From Paguma larvata (lineage: Eukaryota > Chordata > Mammalia > Carnivora > Viverridae), in assembly GCA_030068075.1 (NCBI GenBank), contig CM057833.1, positions 47,263,587 to 47,327,586 on the forward strand: 64,000 nt of DNA, read 5' to 3'. Both the position numbers and the translations under genes were made by a program. Of the stretch, positions 20,997-31,954 are shown one piece after another. Position 1 is the stretch's first letter; every line of letters begins with the position of its first letter. The notes beneath the pieces were generated by a model. That model was given only the letters and a program-made list of their open reading frames with translations. It was not told where the DNA came from and ran no database searches.

Positions 20997-21347
20997 AATG
21001 TCTGTGGACCCCCACAAATTCACATGTTGAATCCCTAATTCTCAGTGTGTTGGTATTTGATGTGCAGCCTTTGGGAGGTCATTAAGTTTAAGTGAGATCA
21101 TAAGGGTTGGGCCCTCATAGTGGGATTAGTACCCTTACAAGGAAATGAAGGGATTAGGCCTCCCTCTCTTTCCACACTGTGAGGGTAGACATACCTCTGC
21201 AAACCAGGAAGGAGGCATGTCTCAGAACTGAGTTGGGTGTCTCCTTGATGTTGGACTTCCCAGACTTCAGGACTGTGAGAAAAAAGTGATTGCTATTTAA
21301 GCTATTCAGTCTGTGGTATTTTGTTATAGTGACTTGAACTAAGACAC
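20997..21347 (+). mobile_element. MaLR (MLT1-type) LTR, sense
   Basis: Sense MLT1 order: AATTCACATGTTGAATCCC, CTTTGGGAGGTCATTAAG, GGGCCCTCATAGTGGGATTAG, GATGTTGGACTTCCCAGACTTC, GGTATTTTGTTATAGTGAC, ending CTAAGACAC. Directly abuts the inverted LTR at 20612-20996. Confidence 0.82.
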
Positions 21348-21581
21348 AATTCAACTTGATATGAGCCCTAATCTAAAACTCCTTTGCCTTTCTGTAACTT
21401 TATTTCTTCATGGATAATACCAAAACCTACAATAATGCGAAGTTGAAAGGAACGAACAAATGTTTAGAACAGTGTTTGGTATCTGGTAAGAATTTATTGC
21501 CATTAGCTCACCTTCTTAATACATGCATCCTTTATTATGGCCCTCTTGATTTGGTTCATGCCCACTTCTCCGGTCTTGCCG

Positions 21582-21632
21582 CCCCACCTAATTAACTAAA
21601 GCTGTTCTCCCCACCTAATTAACTAAAGCTGT
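21582..21632. repeat. Perfect 24-bp direct duplication, period 27
   Basis: CCCCACCTAATTAACTAAAG plus CTGT occurs at 21582-21605 and again, identical, at 21609-21632 with a 3-bp spacer TCT. Perfect identity points to a recent local duplication. Confidence 0.95.
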
Positions 21633-21694
21633 GCCATATTGCTGTAGTTCCTTAAACCTTCCATAAGTTTTCTCCCTCATTCCTTTTTAGAGGT

Positions 21695-22005
21695 GGTTGT
21701 TTTTTGCTGGAAATGGCTTCCTTGTGGCCCTGGTTCTAACTTTAAAGATAAAGTCAAATGTTACCAACTATGTGAAGCAATCTATTCTCAGTGTCCCCAG
21801 GCAGGTGGGTATGCTCTCTTAAGTAAACCAGCAGTCTTAACACCTTCTACTCTTCACTGTAATGACTGGTTCAATATTTTTCTCCCCTGTGGAGTCGCTC
21901 TTGTGGATGGTAAATGCTATATCTTATTTGTCATGCGGCCAGTTCTAAGCACAGTGCTGGTACATAGTATGTATCACAAATACGTGTTGGATAATTTGTA
22001 ACAGC
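21695..22005 (+). mobile_element. L2 LINE 3' end, sense
   Basis: GGAAATGGCTTCCTTGTGGCC, AAAGTCAAATGTTACCAAC, TGGATGGTAAATGCTATATC and the terminal CTAAGCACAGTGCTGGTACATAG. Diverged. The frame 21693-22001 follows it by chance. Confidence 0.6.
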
Positions 22006-22069
22006 ATAATAATAATGATAATGATAATATTAAGAAAGCAGAATTTAACAAAAGATAGCTTCTTCTATA

Positions 22070-22205
22070 TATTTAAGGTTTACTATGTGTCTGTCATTGA
22101 GGAAGGTTCTCATTTAATTTTAGTAATCATTCCATAAGGGATGTATCATTTTCCTTGTCCTGCTGATGAAGAATCTGGTCCCCGAGTACGAGATCAGACA
22201 GGACT
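22070..22205 (-). mobile_element. MIR fragment, antisense
   Basis: TTTACTATGTGTCTGTCATTG, CATTTAATTTTAGTAATCATTCC, GCTGATGAAGAATCTGG. Weak but ordered antisense MIR. Confidence 0.5.
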
Positions 22206-22345
22206 ATTGGTGGTAAATAGCAGAAATGCCACTAAAGGGAATTCTAGCAAAAGGGGTGTTTGTCATGAAACCCACGTGCAGAAATGAACTCACCCCTCTG
22301 AAACAGTCAGGGACGTGAGGAGAATTTTCTTTAACACTTCTTTCT

Positions 22346-22710
22346 TTTTTAAATAGTTTATTTTCAAATTGGTTTCCATATAACACCCAGCGCTCATCCC
22401 AACAAGTGCCCTCCTCAGTGCCCGTCACCCACTCTCCCCCCTCCCACATATCCCTCCCCCTCAGTTTGTTCTTAGTCTTTGAGAGTCTCTTATGTTTTGT
22501 CTCCCTCCCTCTCTGTGTCTTTTTTCTTTTCCCCTCTTCCCCTCCCCCATGGTTTTCTGCTCAGTCTCTCAAAATCCACCTATGCATGGAAACATATGGT
22601 ATCTGTCTTTTTCCGACTGACTTATTTCACTCAGCATAATACCCTCCAGTTCCATCCATGTTGCTACTCATGGCCAGATTTCATTCTTTCTCATTGCCAC
22701 GTAGTATTCC

Positions 22711-22756
<46 letters not shown>

Positions 22757-22855
22757 CCACATCTTCTTTATCCATTCATCAGTTGATGGACACTTAGTCT
22801 CTTTCCATGATTTGGCTATTGCCGAAAGTGCTGCTATGAACATTGGGGTACACGT
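22346..22855 (-). mobile_element. Young felid LINE-1, 5'-truncated, antisense
   Basis: Antisense L1 3' UTR and ORF2 3' end: TTTCAAATTGGTTTCCATAT, CCTCAGTGCCCGTCACCCAC, GGAAACATATGGTATCTGTC, CATTCATCAGTTGATGGACAC, GCTATTGCCGAAAGTGCTGC. Target-site duplication TTAACACTTCTTTCT / TTAACACTTATTTCT (14 of 15) at 22331-22345 and 22856-22870. About 0.5 kb, so no retained enzyme activity is possible. Frames 22406-22639 and 22479-22859 are antisense shadows. Confidence 0.93.
22713..22753. repeat. (GT)n microsatellite inside L1
   Basis: About 20 GT units replacing the short TG/TA run normally found after ATTCCATTG in this L1 region. Confidence 0.96.
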
Positions 22856-22870
22856 TTAACACTTATTTCT

Positions 22871-23195
22871 GCTCCTCTCTGTGCCTCAGCCTCAGTTAGT
22901 CTTTTCTCTGCTATATATTGATGTTTTCTGATCCCAAGACCACAGGAAAGGAAGTTGCCCATAACAATTCATGAGTTTATATCATTTCCATTCAAGATAC
23001 CAGTCCACCTGGAATTTCTTAGTCCCATTTACTAGGGACAAATTAGGGTTGACTTGTTAAGGGTAGGGGACATTTTCACCAATAAATTATTGCACGGGGG
23101 AAATGAAGGTACATAACAGAACCGTGAATTGTTGGAGAAGCCCTTGGCTCTGGAGAAGGGCTAGCATCCAGAAAGTTATAAAGTAGAGGAATCTG
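22871..23195. other. Single-copy DNA, nothing recognised
   Basis: No repeat, open frame of note or regulatory motif recognised. Confidence 0.4.
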
Positions 23196-23199
23196 CTAC

Positions 23200-23300
23200 A
23201 GATTAACCAGATAGGAGGTTGAATAACTTGCCCAAGGTCTTACAGTGAGTAAGTGGTAGAGCAATGGTTCAAATTCATATCCGTGTGACTCCACAGCATT
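23200..23300 (-). mobile_element. MIR fragment, antisense
   Basis: GAATAACTTGCCCAAGGTCTTACAG and GCAATGGTTCAAATTC match the antisense MIR core. Confidence 0.65.
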
Positions 23301-23614
23301 TCATCTTCTCCTTGGAACAAGGGTTTTTAACCTCTGTAGTATAATAAAGCAGACCTGGAAAAATGTGGTTGTATTAAAAGGTTCTAGAGAATGAGCACAG
23401 AGAAGTTTGAAACCACAGAAAGATCATTCTGGTCACCTCTGCCCTGGATTGTTAGGAAGCTTACTTGCTTTTAAGTTGGAGTATCTGTAAATCACAGTAT
23501 CTCAAGGTCAAAAGGAATCTCACAAGTTATCTTGTCTAATTAATTCCTCCGTCCAGCTACATGGAGCATGGATATTCTTCATAACATTCTTGCCTAGTGA
23601 TTCCGAAGGCCTCA

Positions 23615-23780
23615 AAGAGGCTATATGGTAGAATTCAGAGCATTGACTCTGAGGTTATAAGGCTTGGGTTCAAATCCCAACCCTGCCACTTACTATGTGT
23701 GTCTTTGGGCAATGACCTTAGCATTTTTGCCTTAGTATCCTAATCTGTGACAGGAGGATAATAACAACGATTATATATAT
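23615..23780 (+). mobile_element. MIR SINE, sense
   Basis: TTCAGAGCATTGACTCTGAGG, GGGTTCAAATCCCAACCCTGCC, TTACTATGTGTGTCTTTGGGC. Forms an inverted pair with the next MIR. Confidence 0.75.
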
Positions 23781-23794
23781 TCTTTTTTTTTAAA

Positions 23795-24020
23795 CATTAT
23801 TAGTTGTGCACTTACTATATGCGAGCCTTCTACTAAGTGGTTTTATAATTACCAACACATTTATCATCATAATAATTCTATGAGGTAGAGAGTGTTATTT
23901 TCAATTAAGGAAACTGAGGTAGAGGAGAGTTAAGTGTGTGTCATAGGTCACTAAATTAGTGGTAAGTCTGGAATTTAAATGCATGCAATCTGGCTGCAAA
24001 GCTTATGCACTATCCACCAT
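23795..24020 (-). mobile_element. MIR SINE, antisense
   Basis: GTGCACTTACTATATGCGAGCC, AATTCTATGAGGTAGAGAG, AAGGAAACTGAGGTAGAGGAG, GCAATCTGGCTGC. Inverted neighbour of the MIR at 23615-23780. Confidence 0.75.
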
Positions 24021-24368
24021 GTTATAATAGCTCCCTGCTGTTCTTGGTAAGCGCAAGCGATAAAACAAACACAAAGCACTTAGCACAGGTCCTGGCTCTC
24101 TCTGTATTGTCGATAAATATCAATGCAGTTGCTACCTGACTCCCAGTTCCAATTTTCTCAACACCAACCACCAAGCCTGAGTGCCATAAACTCTTCCATT
24201 CTTGAATGCTTGGGGGGTGGGGCGGGGAAGCAAGAAGCCTGCTCTGTTTGCTAATACTGCTTCATGGCCTAGAGGAAGGAACTTGTATAGATGCAGGACT
24301 TCTCAGTGCCCAGTATCCCCACTACCTTCTAAGCATGGCTTAATTAAGATAATGCTGCTTATTTGTCT

Positions 24369-24601
24369 TTTTAAAAAAATGTTTATTTATTTTTGAGAGA
24401 GCACAAGTGGAGGAGGGGTGGAGAGAGAGAGACAGAGGATCCACAGTGGGCTCTGTGTGGACAGCAGTGAGTTTCATGCAGGGCTTGAACCCACGAACCA
24501 TGAGATCATGGCCTGAGCTGAAGTCAGATGCTCAACTGACTGAGCCTCCAACAGAGTAGAAAGTCCAGAAATAAACCCACACATAGCCACCCAGGGACCC
24601 C
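24369..24601 (-). mobile_element. Felid tRNA-Lys-derived SINE, antisense, with a 39-bp foreign insert
   Basis: TTTTTAAAAAAATGTTTATTT start, GAGATCATGGCCTGAGCTG, then ACTGAGCC is cut from its normal continuation ACCCAGGGACCCC by 39 bp (24547-24585) that reads as LINE-1 ORF2. A short flanking match ATAATGCT (24350-24357; 24603-24610) may be the target-site duplication. Confidence 0.85.
24547..24585 (+). other. 39-bp LINE-1 ORF2-like insert within the SINE head
   Basis: The segment around AGTAGAAAGTCCAGAAATAA matches the L1 ORF2 region that also occurs at about 25146-25182 in this window (AAGAAAGTCCAGAAATACAT). It has no A-tail and no target-site duplication, so it is not an ordinary retrotransposition. 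Confidence 0.8.
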
Positions 24602-24863
24602 AATAATGCTCTTTTTGGAGTAGGAGTAAGAAAGTGGTTGGAAGAAGGAATACTTCTTGATAGTGACCCCAAACACCTCAGTTGATTTTATGGTAAAACT
24701 TGCTGTAATAGTATCACTGATATATCTATATCTATTAAATGTTTACTAGGCATAATTTTATGGCCCTGGGTTGCATTGTTGAAGATACAATGATGAATCA
24801 GATTTGAATGATCCTCTCAAAATTGCCCATAGGGGAGTTAAAATTTGCTTATAAATAATAATA

Positions 24864-26565
24864 ATCCATGACTGGGTGGATTAATATTGTTAAAATATCT
24901 ATACTACCCAAAGCAATCTACAGAGTCAATGCAATCCTTCTCAAAATTCCAATGTAATTTTTCAAAAATTAGAACAAACAATACTGAAATTTGTATGGAA
25001 CCACAAAGCCTCGAAATAGACAAAGCAATCTGGAGAAAGAAGAACGAAGCTGGAGGTATCACACTTCTTATTTACAAATATATTACAAAGCTATAGTAAT
25101 AAAAACAGTATGAAATTAGCATAAAAACCAGCACGGATGTCAATGGAACAGAAAAGAAAGTCCAGAAATACATCCACACATAGATGGTAAATTAATTCAT
25201 GACAAAGGAGCCAAGAATATATGATGGGGGAAAGAATAGTCTCTTCAAGAAATGAGGTTGAGAAAACTGGACAGCCACATGTAAAAGAATGAAATGAGAC
25301 CACTATCTTATACCATGCACAAATATCAACTCAAAATATTTGAAAGACTTGAATGTAAGACCCAAAAACATAAAATTCCTGGAGGAAAACATAGGCAGTA
25401 AGCTCCTTGGGAATGGTCCTGGCAATGATGTTTTTGGGTTTGACATCAAAAGCAAGATCAACAAATGGAAGATGAATAAGGGAAACTGTATCAAACTAAA
25501 AAGCTCTGCATGGGAAAAGAAGCTATCCACACAATGAAAGGGCAGCATACTTAATGGAAATATTTGCAAATAACACATCTGATAAAGGGTTAACATCCAA
25601 AATGCATAAATAACTCAATAACTCAATAGCAAGAAAACCCAACAATCCAATTAAAAATGGGCAAGGGATCTGAATGGACTTTTTTTTCCCCAAAGAAGAT
25701 ATACAGATGGCCACGTACATGAAAAGGTATTTAACATCGCTCATCATCAGGGAAATGCAAATCAAAACCACAGTGAGCTATCACCTCACACCTGTCTGAA
25801 TGGCTAGTATCAAAAAGACAAGAAATAACAAGTGTTAGCAGGGATATAGAGGAAGAGAAAAAGGAACCCTCATGCACCGTTAGTGGGAATGCAAAATTGT
25901 TGTAGCCACTACGGAAAACAGTATGGAGACTCCTCAAAACATTAAAAATAGGACTACCACATGATCCAGGAATTCTACTACTGTGTATTTATCTAAAGAA
26001 GTGAAAGCTCTAACTCAGAACATAAGTACATTCTCATGTTCATTACACCATTCTTTAGCTAAGACATGGAAATAGCCCAAGTGTCCATTGGTGGATAAGT
26101 GGATAGAAATTATCTTGCCGTTTGCGATGACACGAGTGGGTCTTGAGGGCATTATCTAAGTGAAATAAGTCAGATAGAAAGACAAATATGCTATTATCTC
26201 ACTTATGTGTGGGATCTAAAAAACAAAACAAAAAACAAAACAAAACCCATAGGTACGAAAATTGGTGATTGACAGAGGTAAAGTGTGGGAGATGGGTAAA
26301 ATGGATGAAGGGGTTCAACAGGTACGAACTTCCTATTTTAAAACAAATGAGTCATGGGGATGTATTGTATAGCATGCTGACTATAGTTAATAATATTGTA
26401 TTGTGTATTTGAAAGTTACTAAGAGAGTAGATCTTAAAAGTTACCACAAGAAAAAAAAATGTAACTGGGTGTGGATGGATATTAATTAGACTTCTTGTGG
26501 TGGTCATTTCGTGATGGTTACAAATATTGAATCATTATGTTGTACACTTGAAACTAAAATGTTAA
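24864..26565 (+). mobile_element. Old LINE-1 (L1MA-like) 3' half, sense
   Basis: ORF2 3' region then 3' UTR, in order: CTATACTACCCAAAGCAATC, CAATGGAACAGAAAAGAAAG, CTGATAAAGGGTTAACATCC, GGAAATGCAAATCAAAACCAC, GAATGCAAAATTGTTGTAGCC, CATGGAAATAGCCCAAGTGTCC, then the 3' UTR GTATAGCATGCTGACTATAG and TGTTGTACACTTGAAAC. Stops and frameshifts break it; the frames 24887-25096 and 25340-25537 are short ORF2 remnants. No activity expected. Confidence 0.9.
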
Positions 26566-26699
26566 AAATCATCATATAGGATATAAAGTAAAAAGGAATA
26601 TTAGTAAATAAATATGAAAATTTGAAGGAAAGAGAAGTTCAGAATTGGGAGGTTGGAGAAGGTTTCATGGAAGAGTTAGCATATGAGTTGGGCCTTTTA

Positions 26700-26925
26700 T
26701 TTTATTTTTTAAAAAAATTTTTGACATTTATTTATTTTTGAGACATAGAGAGAGAGCGTGATCAGGAGAAGGGCAGAGAGAGAGGAAGACACAGAATCCG
26801 AAGCAGGCTCGAGGCTCTCAGCTGTCAGCACAGAGCCCGATGTGGGGCTGGAACTCACAGACCGCGAGATCATGACCTGAGCCGAAGTCGGCCGCTTAAC
26901 CGACTGAGCCACGCAGGCACCCCTA
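26700..26925 (-). mobile_element. Felid tRNA-Lys-derived SINE, antisense
   Basis: T-rich start, CATTTATTTATTTTTGAGAC, GAGCCCGATGTGGGGCTGG, head complement ACTGAGCCACGCAGGCACCCC. Perfect 14-bp target-site duplication AGTTGGGCCTTTTA at 26686-26699 and 26926-26939. Confidence 0.96.
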
Positions 26926-27268
26926 AGTTGGGCCTTTTAAAAGTAGGTAGTCACATGGCATCTTAAAAGAGAAGAGACCATATGCGAACAAGAGGAAATA
27001 ACATAAAAAAAAAATCAAGAAGTTGTGAGATGTGGTCAAGAAATAGTGTCTAGTTTCATGGTGGAACGGTGGAAGACAAAATTTGGATGGTAGGTTTGGC
27101 CCAGATTGTAGAAGATCCAAGTATCAGATTGAAATGCATCTATTATTTTTGATTAGGACAGAGAAGTATGTATTCTCCTTTACAGTATGAATGAAACAAC
27201 CTCATCCACAGTATTAGGAGAGTCCAAGTTATGCTGTGTAAGAGACAATACCTAAAACTCAGTGTCTT

Positions 27269-27454
27269 TTTTTGTTTTTTTAATTTTTTAAAGTTTATTT
27301 ATTTTGAGAGGCAGAGAGAGAGAGAATCCCAGGCAGGCTCCATGCCCGAGCGCGGAGCTGGATGCAGGGCTCAAACTCCCAAACCATGAGATCATGACCT
27401 GAGCTGAAAGCAAGAGTTGGAAGCTAAACTGACTGAGCCAGCCAGGTGCCCCCG
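27269..27454 (-). mobile_element. Felid tRNA-Lys-derived SINE, antisense
   Basis: AAAGTTTATTTATTTTGAGAG start and ACTGAGCCAGCCAGGTGCCCC end. Target-site duplication CTAAAACTCAGTGTCTT (27252-27268) and CTAAAATCTCAGTGTCTT (27455-27472), one inserted base. Confidence 0.94.
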
Positions 27455-27474
27455 CTAAAATCTCAGTGTCTTGA

Positions 27475-27800
27475 GAAAAAAAGTTTATTTTTATTCATGC
27501 AAATTGTGCTGATTTGAGCAGTGCTCTAGGACTATTATCCTCCATGTGTTGGTTCAGCAGTCTGGTCTCTCTAGGTCCAAGGCCACCTCCATTTCAACGC
27601 ATGCTTGTGTGGTGACTGTGGCAAGAGGAAGAAAGTTGCGGAAGGTTACCCACCTGGAACTAATTACTTTTTCTAGAAACCATACATGCAGTGCTTCTGT
27701 TGGTCAGACAAGGAACATGGCCTCCTTATTACAAAAGGGGACTGGGAAGTGTGGTCTCTGTATTCTTGGAAACGGAGAAGTGGATACTGATGAGCCCTAG
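27475..27800. mobile_element. Possible LTR-like interspersed repeat
   Basis: GTTTATTTTTATTCATGC, GTTGGTTCAGCAGTCTGG, CCATTTCAACGCATG and AAAAGGGGACTGGGAAGTGTGG resemble a dispersed mammalian LTR-like repeat. I cannot name the family. The frame 27546-27800 lies in it. Confidence 0.35.
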
Positions 27801-28310
27801 GAATGTCTACCACATCCACACTTATGGAAAAATTACTATGATTCAGAACAAGATTGTATTTACAAACAAAATAGAGATATGTAAGATTTCTAATATACTA
27901 TTAACAGAAATTTTCCCATCTGTTACATTTACCACTTTCAAATGAAGGAAATGTTGTTTACGGTTTATCCACCCACAGCACATAATGAAAGAAAGATACC
28001 CACTTATTTCTATAATCTGCCTGTTATTATCTCTAGAGTGGCATGAATTGGTATACATTGCCTGTGATGTAGGCTCTGCCAACACACAGTGGATTCCTCC
28101 TTCGGTTTCAGCTGCAAGCTGCACTCTAACTAGTATAGACCATGTCTTCCAAAGAAACACCTCCATGTCAGAATGTGATGAGGAGAAACCCATACTTAAA
28201 GAACCCAGAACATCTATGTGATGTGAATACACACAGTTGTCTACAGGTGATATTAGCATGTTGTATGGTCTCAAAATGTCTTACTTTTACATAAAGTGGA
28301 ATGTAGAGCT
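27801..28310. other. Single-copy DNA with overlapping chance frames
   Basis: The 143-codon minus frame 27843-28274 and the 78-codon plus frame 27985-28221 overlap on opposite strands. Neither has a known domain or signal peptide, and codon use is not distinctive. Most likely non-coding. Confidence 0.4.
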
Positions 28311-28314
28311 AGCA

Positions 28315-28440
28315 GGATTTGAGCAAAAGTGTCTGAGCTTTGGAGTTAGAGATAAGTTAGAAGCCTAACTCTATGAATTAATTGCTCTGTGACTCTGATC
28401 CTTGGTTTCTTCATTTAAAAAATGGCATTGCAAGCAATAC
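28315..28440 (+). mobile_element. MIR fragment, sense
   Basis: TCTGAGCTTTGGAGTTAGAG, AATTGCTCTGTGACTCTGATCC and TTCTTCATTTAAAAAATGGC are a sense MIR core. Confidence 0.6.
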
Positions 28441-29390
28441 AGGTGTCAAAAATGTATTAACAATAATAGCTAAAGGTGAGAACCAGGTGTATGTCAAGCA
28501 GTTTTATATGTGATATTCTATTGTATCTTTCCATCATCCACCATCAAACAATCATCTGTCATCAACATGAGCAAGGACAGTGATTTAGTTCCTGTGTAGT
28601 GGGAGGAAGTGTTTCAGCTTGAGTCTAAACTGAAATTTAGATGTATTGATGAACTGAACTGGTGAATAAGACTAGGAATAAGATATTGGGTTTGCATGAG
28701 GGATTTTTCCAGGAATAGAGAGGAGTTACCAAAGGAGAATAATAACTTGGTTTTACGTGAATATCTAGAACTGGATCTGAAATAGGATAAACATAATAGC
28801 ATTTGTCTGAAATTTAGGTATCCTACCTATGTAACCTAAGTCTAGAAGCACATGATACAAGGGATGATGTGGGAAGACTTTAAGACACAGAGACACGAGT
28901 GGCACCTGTTTGGTGAGCAGGTGACCTGGTGTAACACAAGAGAGAAAGGGGATGTTTCTCTCCAGGGCCGAACACTGTGAGAATTAGAAGGCAGCTCTGC
29001 TAGAGTCTCTTAGGAGTTTGATGCTTTCATTGCTCTGGACCACAGCATCTTTGGCAGGTAATCAGCATTCTCCTGGAGGGCACCCTTGTCGGAGGCAGTG
29101 GCAAGATTCTTCTCTCCTCTTGGGGCTTCCCGGCCAGTTACCACATCCTCAAGGGAAAAAAGAAAATCAACAAAAGTAAAGTGTCGGCGTGTTGATGAGA
29201 ATGCATGGAATACCCACTGGGATCCTTTGAAATTTATGGGAAGCTGCATCTTCAATCTGTAGTTTCTAACCTGAGGTCTGACAGGAAGAGGCTCAAAAAG
29301 TCTCTTATCAAAGAATGAAAGAAGGAATGAAGAATTGTCCCAGTCATCAAGTGAGTGCTATGTTTCCTGATGGGGATGGTGTTGGCGTTC
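28441..29390. other. Single-copy DNA, no gene recognised
   Basis: No clear repeat. Minus frames 28614-28802 and 29010-29255 lack any domain. Confidence 0.4.
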
Positions 29391-29394
29391 TTGA

Positions 29395-29572
29395 GGGAAC
29401 ATTTCTCATTGTGCAGACTGTCCAGGACATTGCAGGACGTTGAGCAACTTTAACATCTGAGCATTAGATGCTAAGAGTACACCCCACTCAAGGTAGCATT
29501 CAAAATATAGGGCTCCTTCAATTTCAAATATTCATTGTGGGCATGCTATTCTTGGACTGAAAGCCATTGATC
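29395..29572 (+). mobile_element. MER20-like hAT DNA transposon remnant
   Basis: CATTGCAGGACGTTGAGCAAC, TCTGAGCATTAGATGCTAAG and the end TGAAAGCCATTGATC preserve the MER20 order with much divergence. Confidence 0.45.
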
Positions 29573-30815
29573 TATGGAACTCAACATTACTGTGCAGCCT
29601 TGGAACCACTATTTCCTGGGAACCCATAGAGTCTCTGTAGAACAGGACCTTTCTTCTTCTCTGTATTCTCAGTACTTAATGACTGAGCTTTTTCTCTTGC
29701 TTCCTTTGCTCTGAACCCTAAATCTCCTAGGAAGGAATTCTACTTGGCATCCAGTGTACTTGTCCAGGGCCATGAGTCTGCCTAGTTCAGCCTAGTAATC
29801 TGAGGAACTGATATGGCTACTAACTTCTCTGACTCTAGAAATTTCTCCGTATTGCATTAGAACTGGTAGAGTTTTCAGAAACAGGAGTCAAAATATCAGC
29901 TTTGTTAATGGTCCAGTAGATAATAAAGATCACAGCTCTTTGGCAAAAGTAGATTTGGGATCTTTTCTATCTCCTAGGCCATAATCCATGCTACAGCCTT
30001 ATAGATTCTGGCTGGAATAGTATCTGTGTATGTGTGTGTGGGGGGAAGTGAGGTGAGTGAGACAGGAGAGAAAGATGCCTATCAGGATCATTTGTTTGTC
30101 ATATACTTAAAAACATCTGCCTCCTGAAACTCCCAACAGCAAAACTGCCAATTCTAATTTACGCCATTAGGTGGCAGTAAAACAGAAATGTCTGCAAAGA
30201 AAGCAGAAATCCCTTCAGAATTATAATAAGTTTTATAGACCAAGACAACTGTGGTTGTAAAACATTATGGTGTATCAATTGGCATATTTGCTGATCAACT
30301 CTTTACAAGGTTCGAATAGGCTCATAAATCCTGAGTTTTCTAGTTTGGCCTATTCATGCTTCATGCTTCTGTTTAAGACATTTAGGGAGGCGGGAAATCC
30401 AACAAATGGTTCAAACACCAAAGCAATATGCCACTGACAATTTGTTTTCCTGTGATTGAGGCAAAATATATATGCCTCGATTAGAAGCACTACCCAAACA
30501 AGCAGAATCTGCTACATTCAGAGATGAGCTCATTTCTCATGCAAAACACAGCCCAGGCTGGAGTGAACCAACAGCTAAATCGTTTTGCTACTTGATTTTT
30601 ATAAGTGAGTTCCAATTCCCTTACTATTCCCACAAGAGTCTTATTATACAAAGATGTTTCCATTGTTTTTAAATAAGTGGTTACTGGCTGATGATAAAAT
30701 CAGGCTTTATGATAAATGAATAAAATCACAGGGGCAGGAGGTGATATCAAAACACCCCTTTCATTAAAATGTTGGTCTCCTAAGTATGGTTGAAAAAAGG
30801 AGTAGACTGCTTTAT
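29573..30815. other. Single-copy DNA, no gene recognised
   Basis: Contains a short TG run near 30027-30042. The frame 30472-30672 (66 codons) has no domain. Nothing else recognised. Confidence 0.4.
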
Positions 30816-30819
30816 GACT

Positions 30820-30930
30820 GTCAACATTTGACAGTGGGAAAACTGAGGTCTAGGTGTGAATCAACTTGCCTAAAGACATATGACCAGTGAGTTATTTAGT
30901 CAGACTGTGAAACTGGATTTCCCATTAGGC
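30820..30930 (-). mobile_element. MIR fragment, antisense
   Basis: GGGAAAACTGAGGTCTAGG, CTTGCCTAAAGACATATGACC and AAACTGGATTTCCC are a diverged antisense MIR. Confidence 0.5.
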
Positions 30931-31539
30931 ATTGGATTGACTGGGACACTGATTCCCTTAAGAGACCCATTTGAGAATTTTTGGCTACCCAAGCAAGTCA
31001 AGCTTCTCTATGCTTTGTTTTTGTAGACCTGTACATTGATCATTTTTTTTAAAAAAGAGAAATTGAAATTCCTTGGAAAGATCACCTTTATCAGATAGTG
31101 GCTGCTTATCTTACGTTTATAGATGAGGATCTTGTCTCTGGCCACGGAGACAACTTGTCAGTTCCCACAGGTTCCACCTTAGGAAATGTCTTCTAGCTTC
31201 TTCCTTAAAGTTAATGCATATGTTCCCTTTGCTCCTTCTAGAATCCTCTGCCTCTGTTTTCATCTGGCTAAATTCTGTTGAGAATGAGTTTAGGGGTCTT
31301 TTGATACATTCCAGGTATCCTCACTAGGTACTTTCCTCAGGGTGGAGCAAACCATTATTATCACTACCTGAACATCCGCCAGATACAGAATGGAGACCAC
31401 ATCTGTTTTGCTAGTAGTTGTGTGTGTGAAAGTGTTTGGCATAGAGGAAGTCCTTAAATAATAATTGTATGACAGAATAGACTGAGCCTATCCTGGCTTT
31501 TACACAGTGATACTCTTTTTGAAGAGGAAATATTTATTC
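30931..31539. other. Single-copy DNA, nothing recognised
   Basis: No repeat family, exon or regulatory site I can support. Confidence 0.35.
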
Positions 31540-31550
31540 AAGAATTCAAA

Positions 31551-31738
31551 GTAGGGGCGCCTGGGTGTCTCAGTCAGTTAAACGTCTGACTCTTGATTTC
31601 TGCTCAGGTCATGATCTCGGTTGTGAGTTAGAGCCCAACGTTGGGCTCCGTGATGGTAGTGTGGAACCTGCTTGGGATTCTGTCTCTCCCATTCTCTCTG
31701 CCCCTCCCTCTCTCAAAATAAATAAATAAACTTAAAAA
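31551..31738 (+). mobile_element. Carnivore tRNA-Lys-derived SINE, older subfamily, sense
   Basis: Head GGGGCGCCTGGGTGTCTCAG followed by GTCTGACTCTTGATTTCTGC, the older pan-carnivore variant, in place of the younger GACTTCGGCTCAG. Tail AAATAAATAAATAAAC. Target-site duplication AAGAATTCAAA at 31540-31550 and 31739-31749. Confidence 0.95.
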
Positions 31739-31749
31739 AAGAATTCAAA

Positions 31750-31925
31750 ATAATACAGAATATAAAATGTAATAGATATTACATATTATATATTATGTAT
31801 TTTTATTATCATTTTAAATAACTTTAATTTATCCTCATAATGCATATGCATACATTATAATTATATCTATACTATCATCTATGTACCTATGTATGTAGCC
31901 ACATATGAAGTATATATAGACTTAA
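31750..31925. repeat. AT-rich, low-complexity DNA
   Basis: Long runs of TATTA/TATGTA-type sequence including ATATTACATATTATATATTA. Unlikely to code. Confidence 0.7.
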
Positions 31926-31954
31926 CTGTTTTGCTCTGGGGAAAGAGAAATTGA

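Noticed and set aside
24864..26565. Possible active reverse transcriptase
   Set aside because: Only the 3' end of L1 ORF2 is present and it carries stops and frameshifts. The other L1 pieces in the window are also truncated or broken.
27843..28274. 143-codon minus-strand open frame
   Set aside because: Overlaps an opposed plus frame, lacks any known domain, and has no splice or promoter context.
30003..30045. (TG)n microsatellite
   Set aside because: Too short and interrupted to list as a tandem repeat of note.
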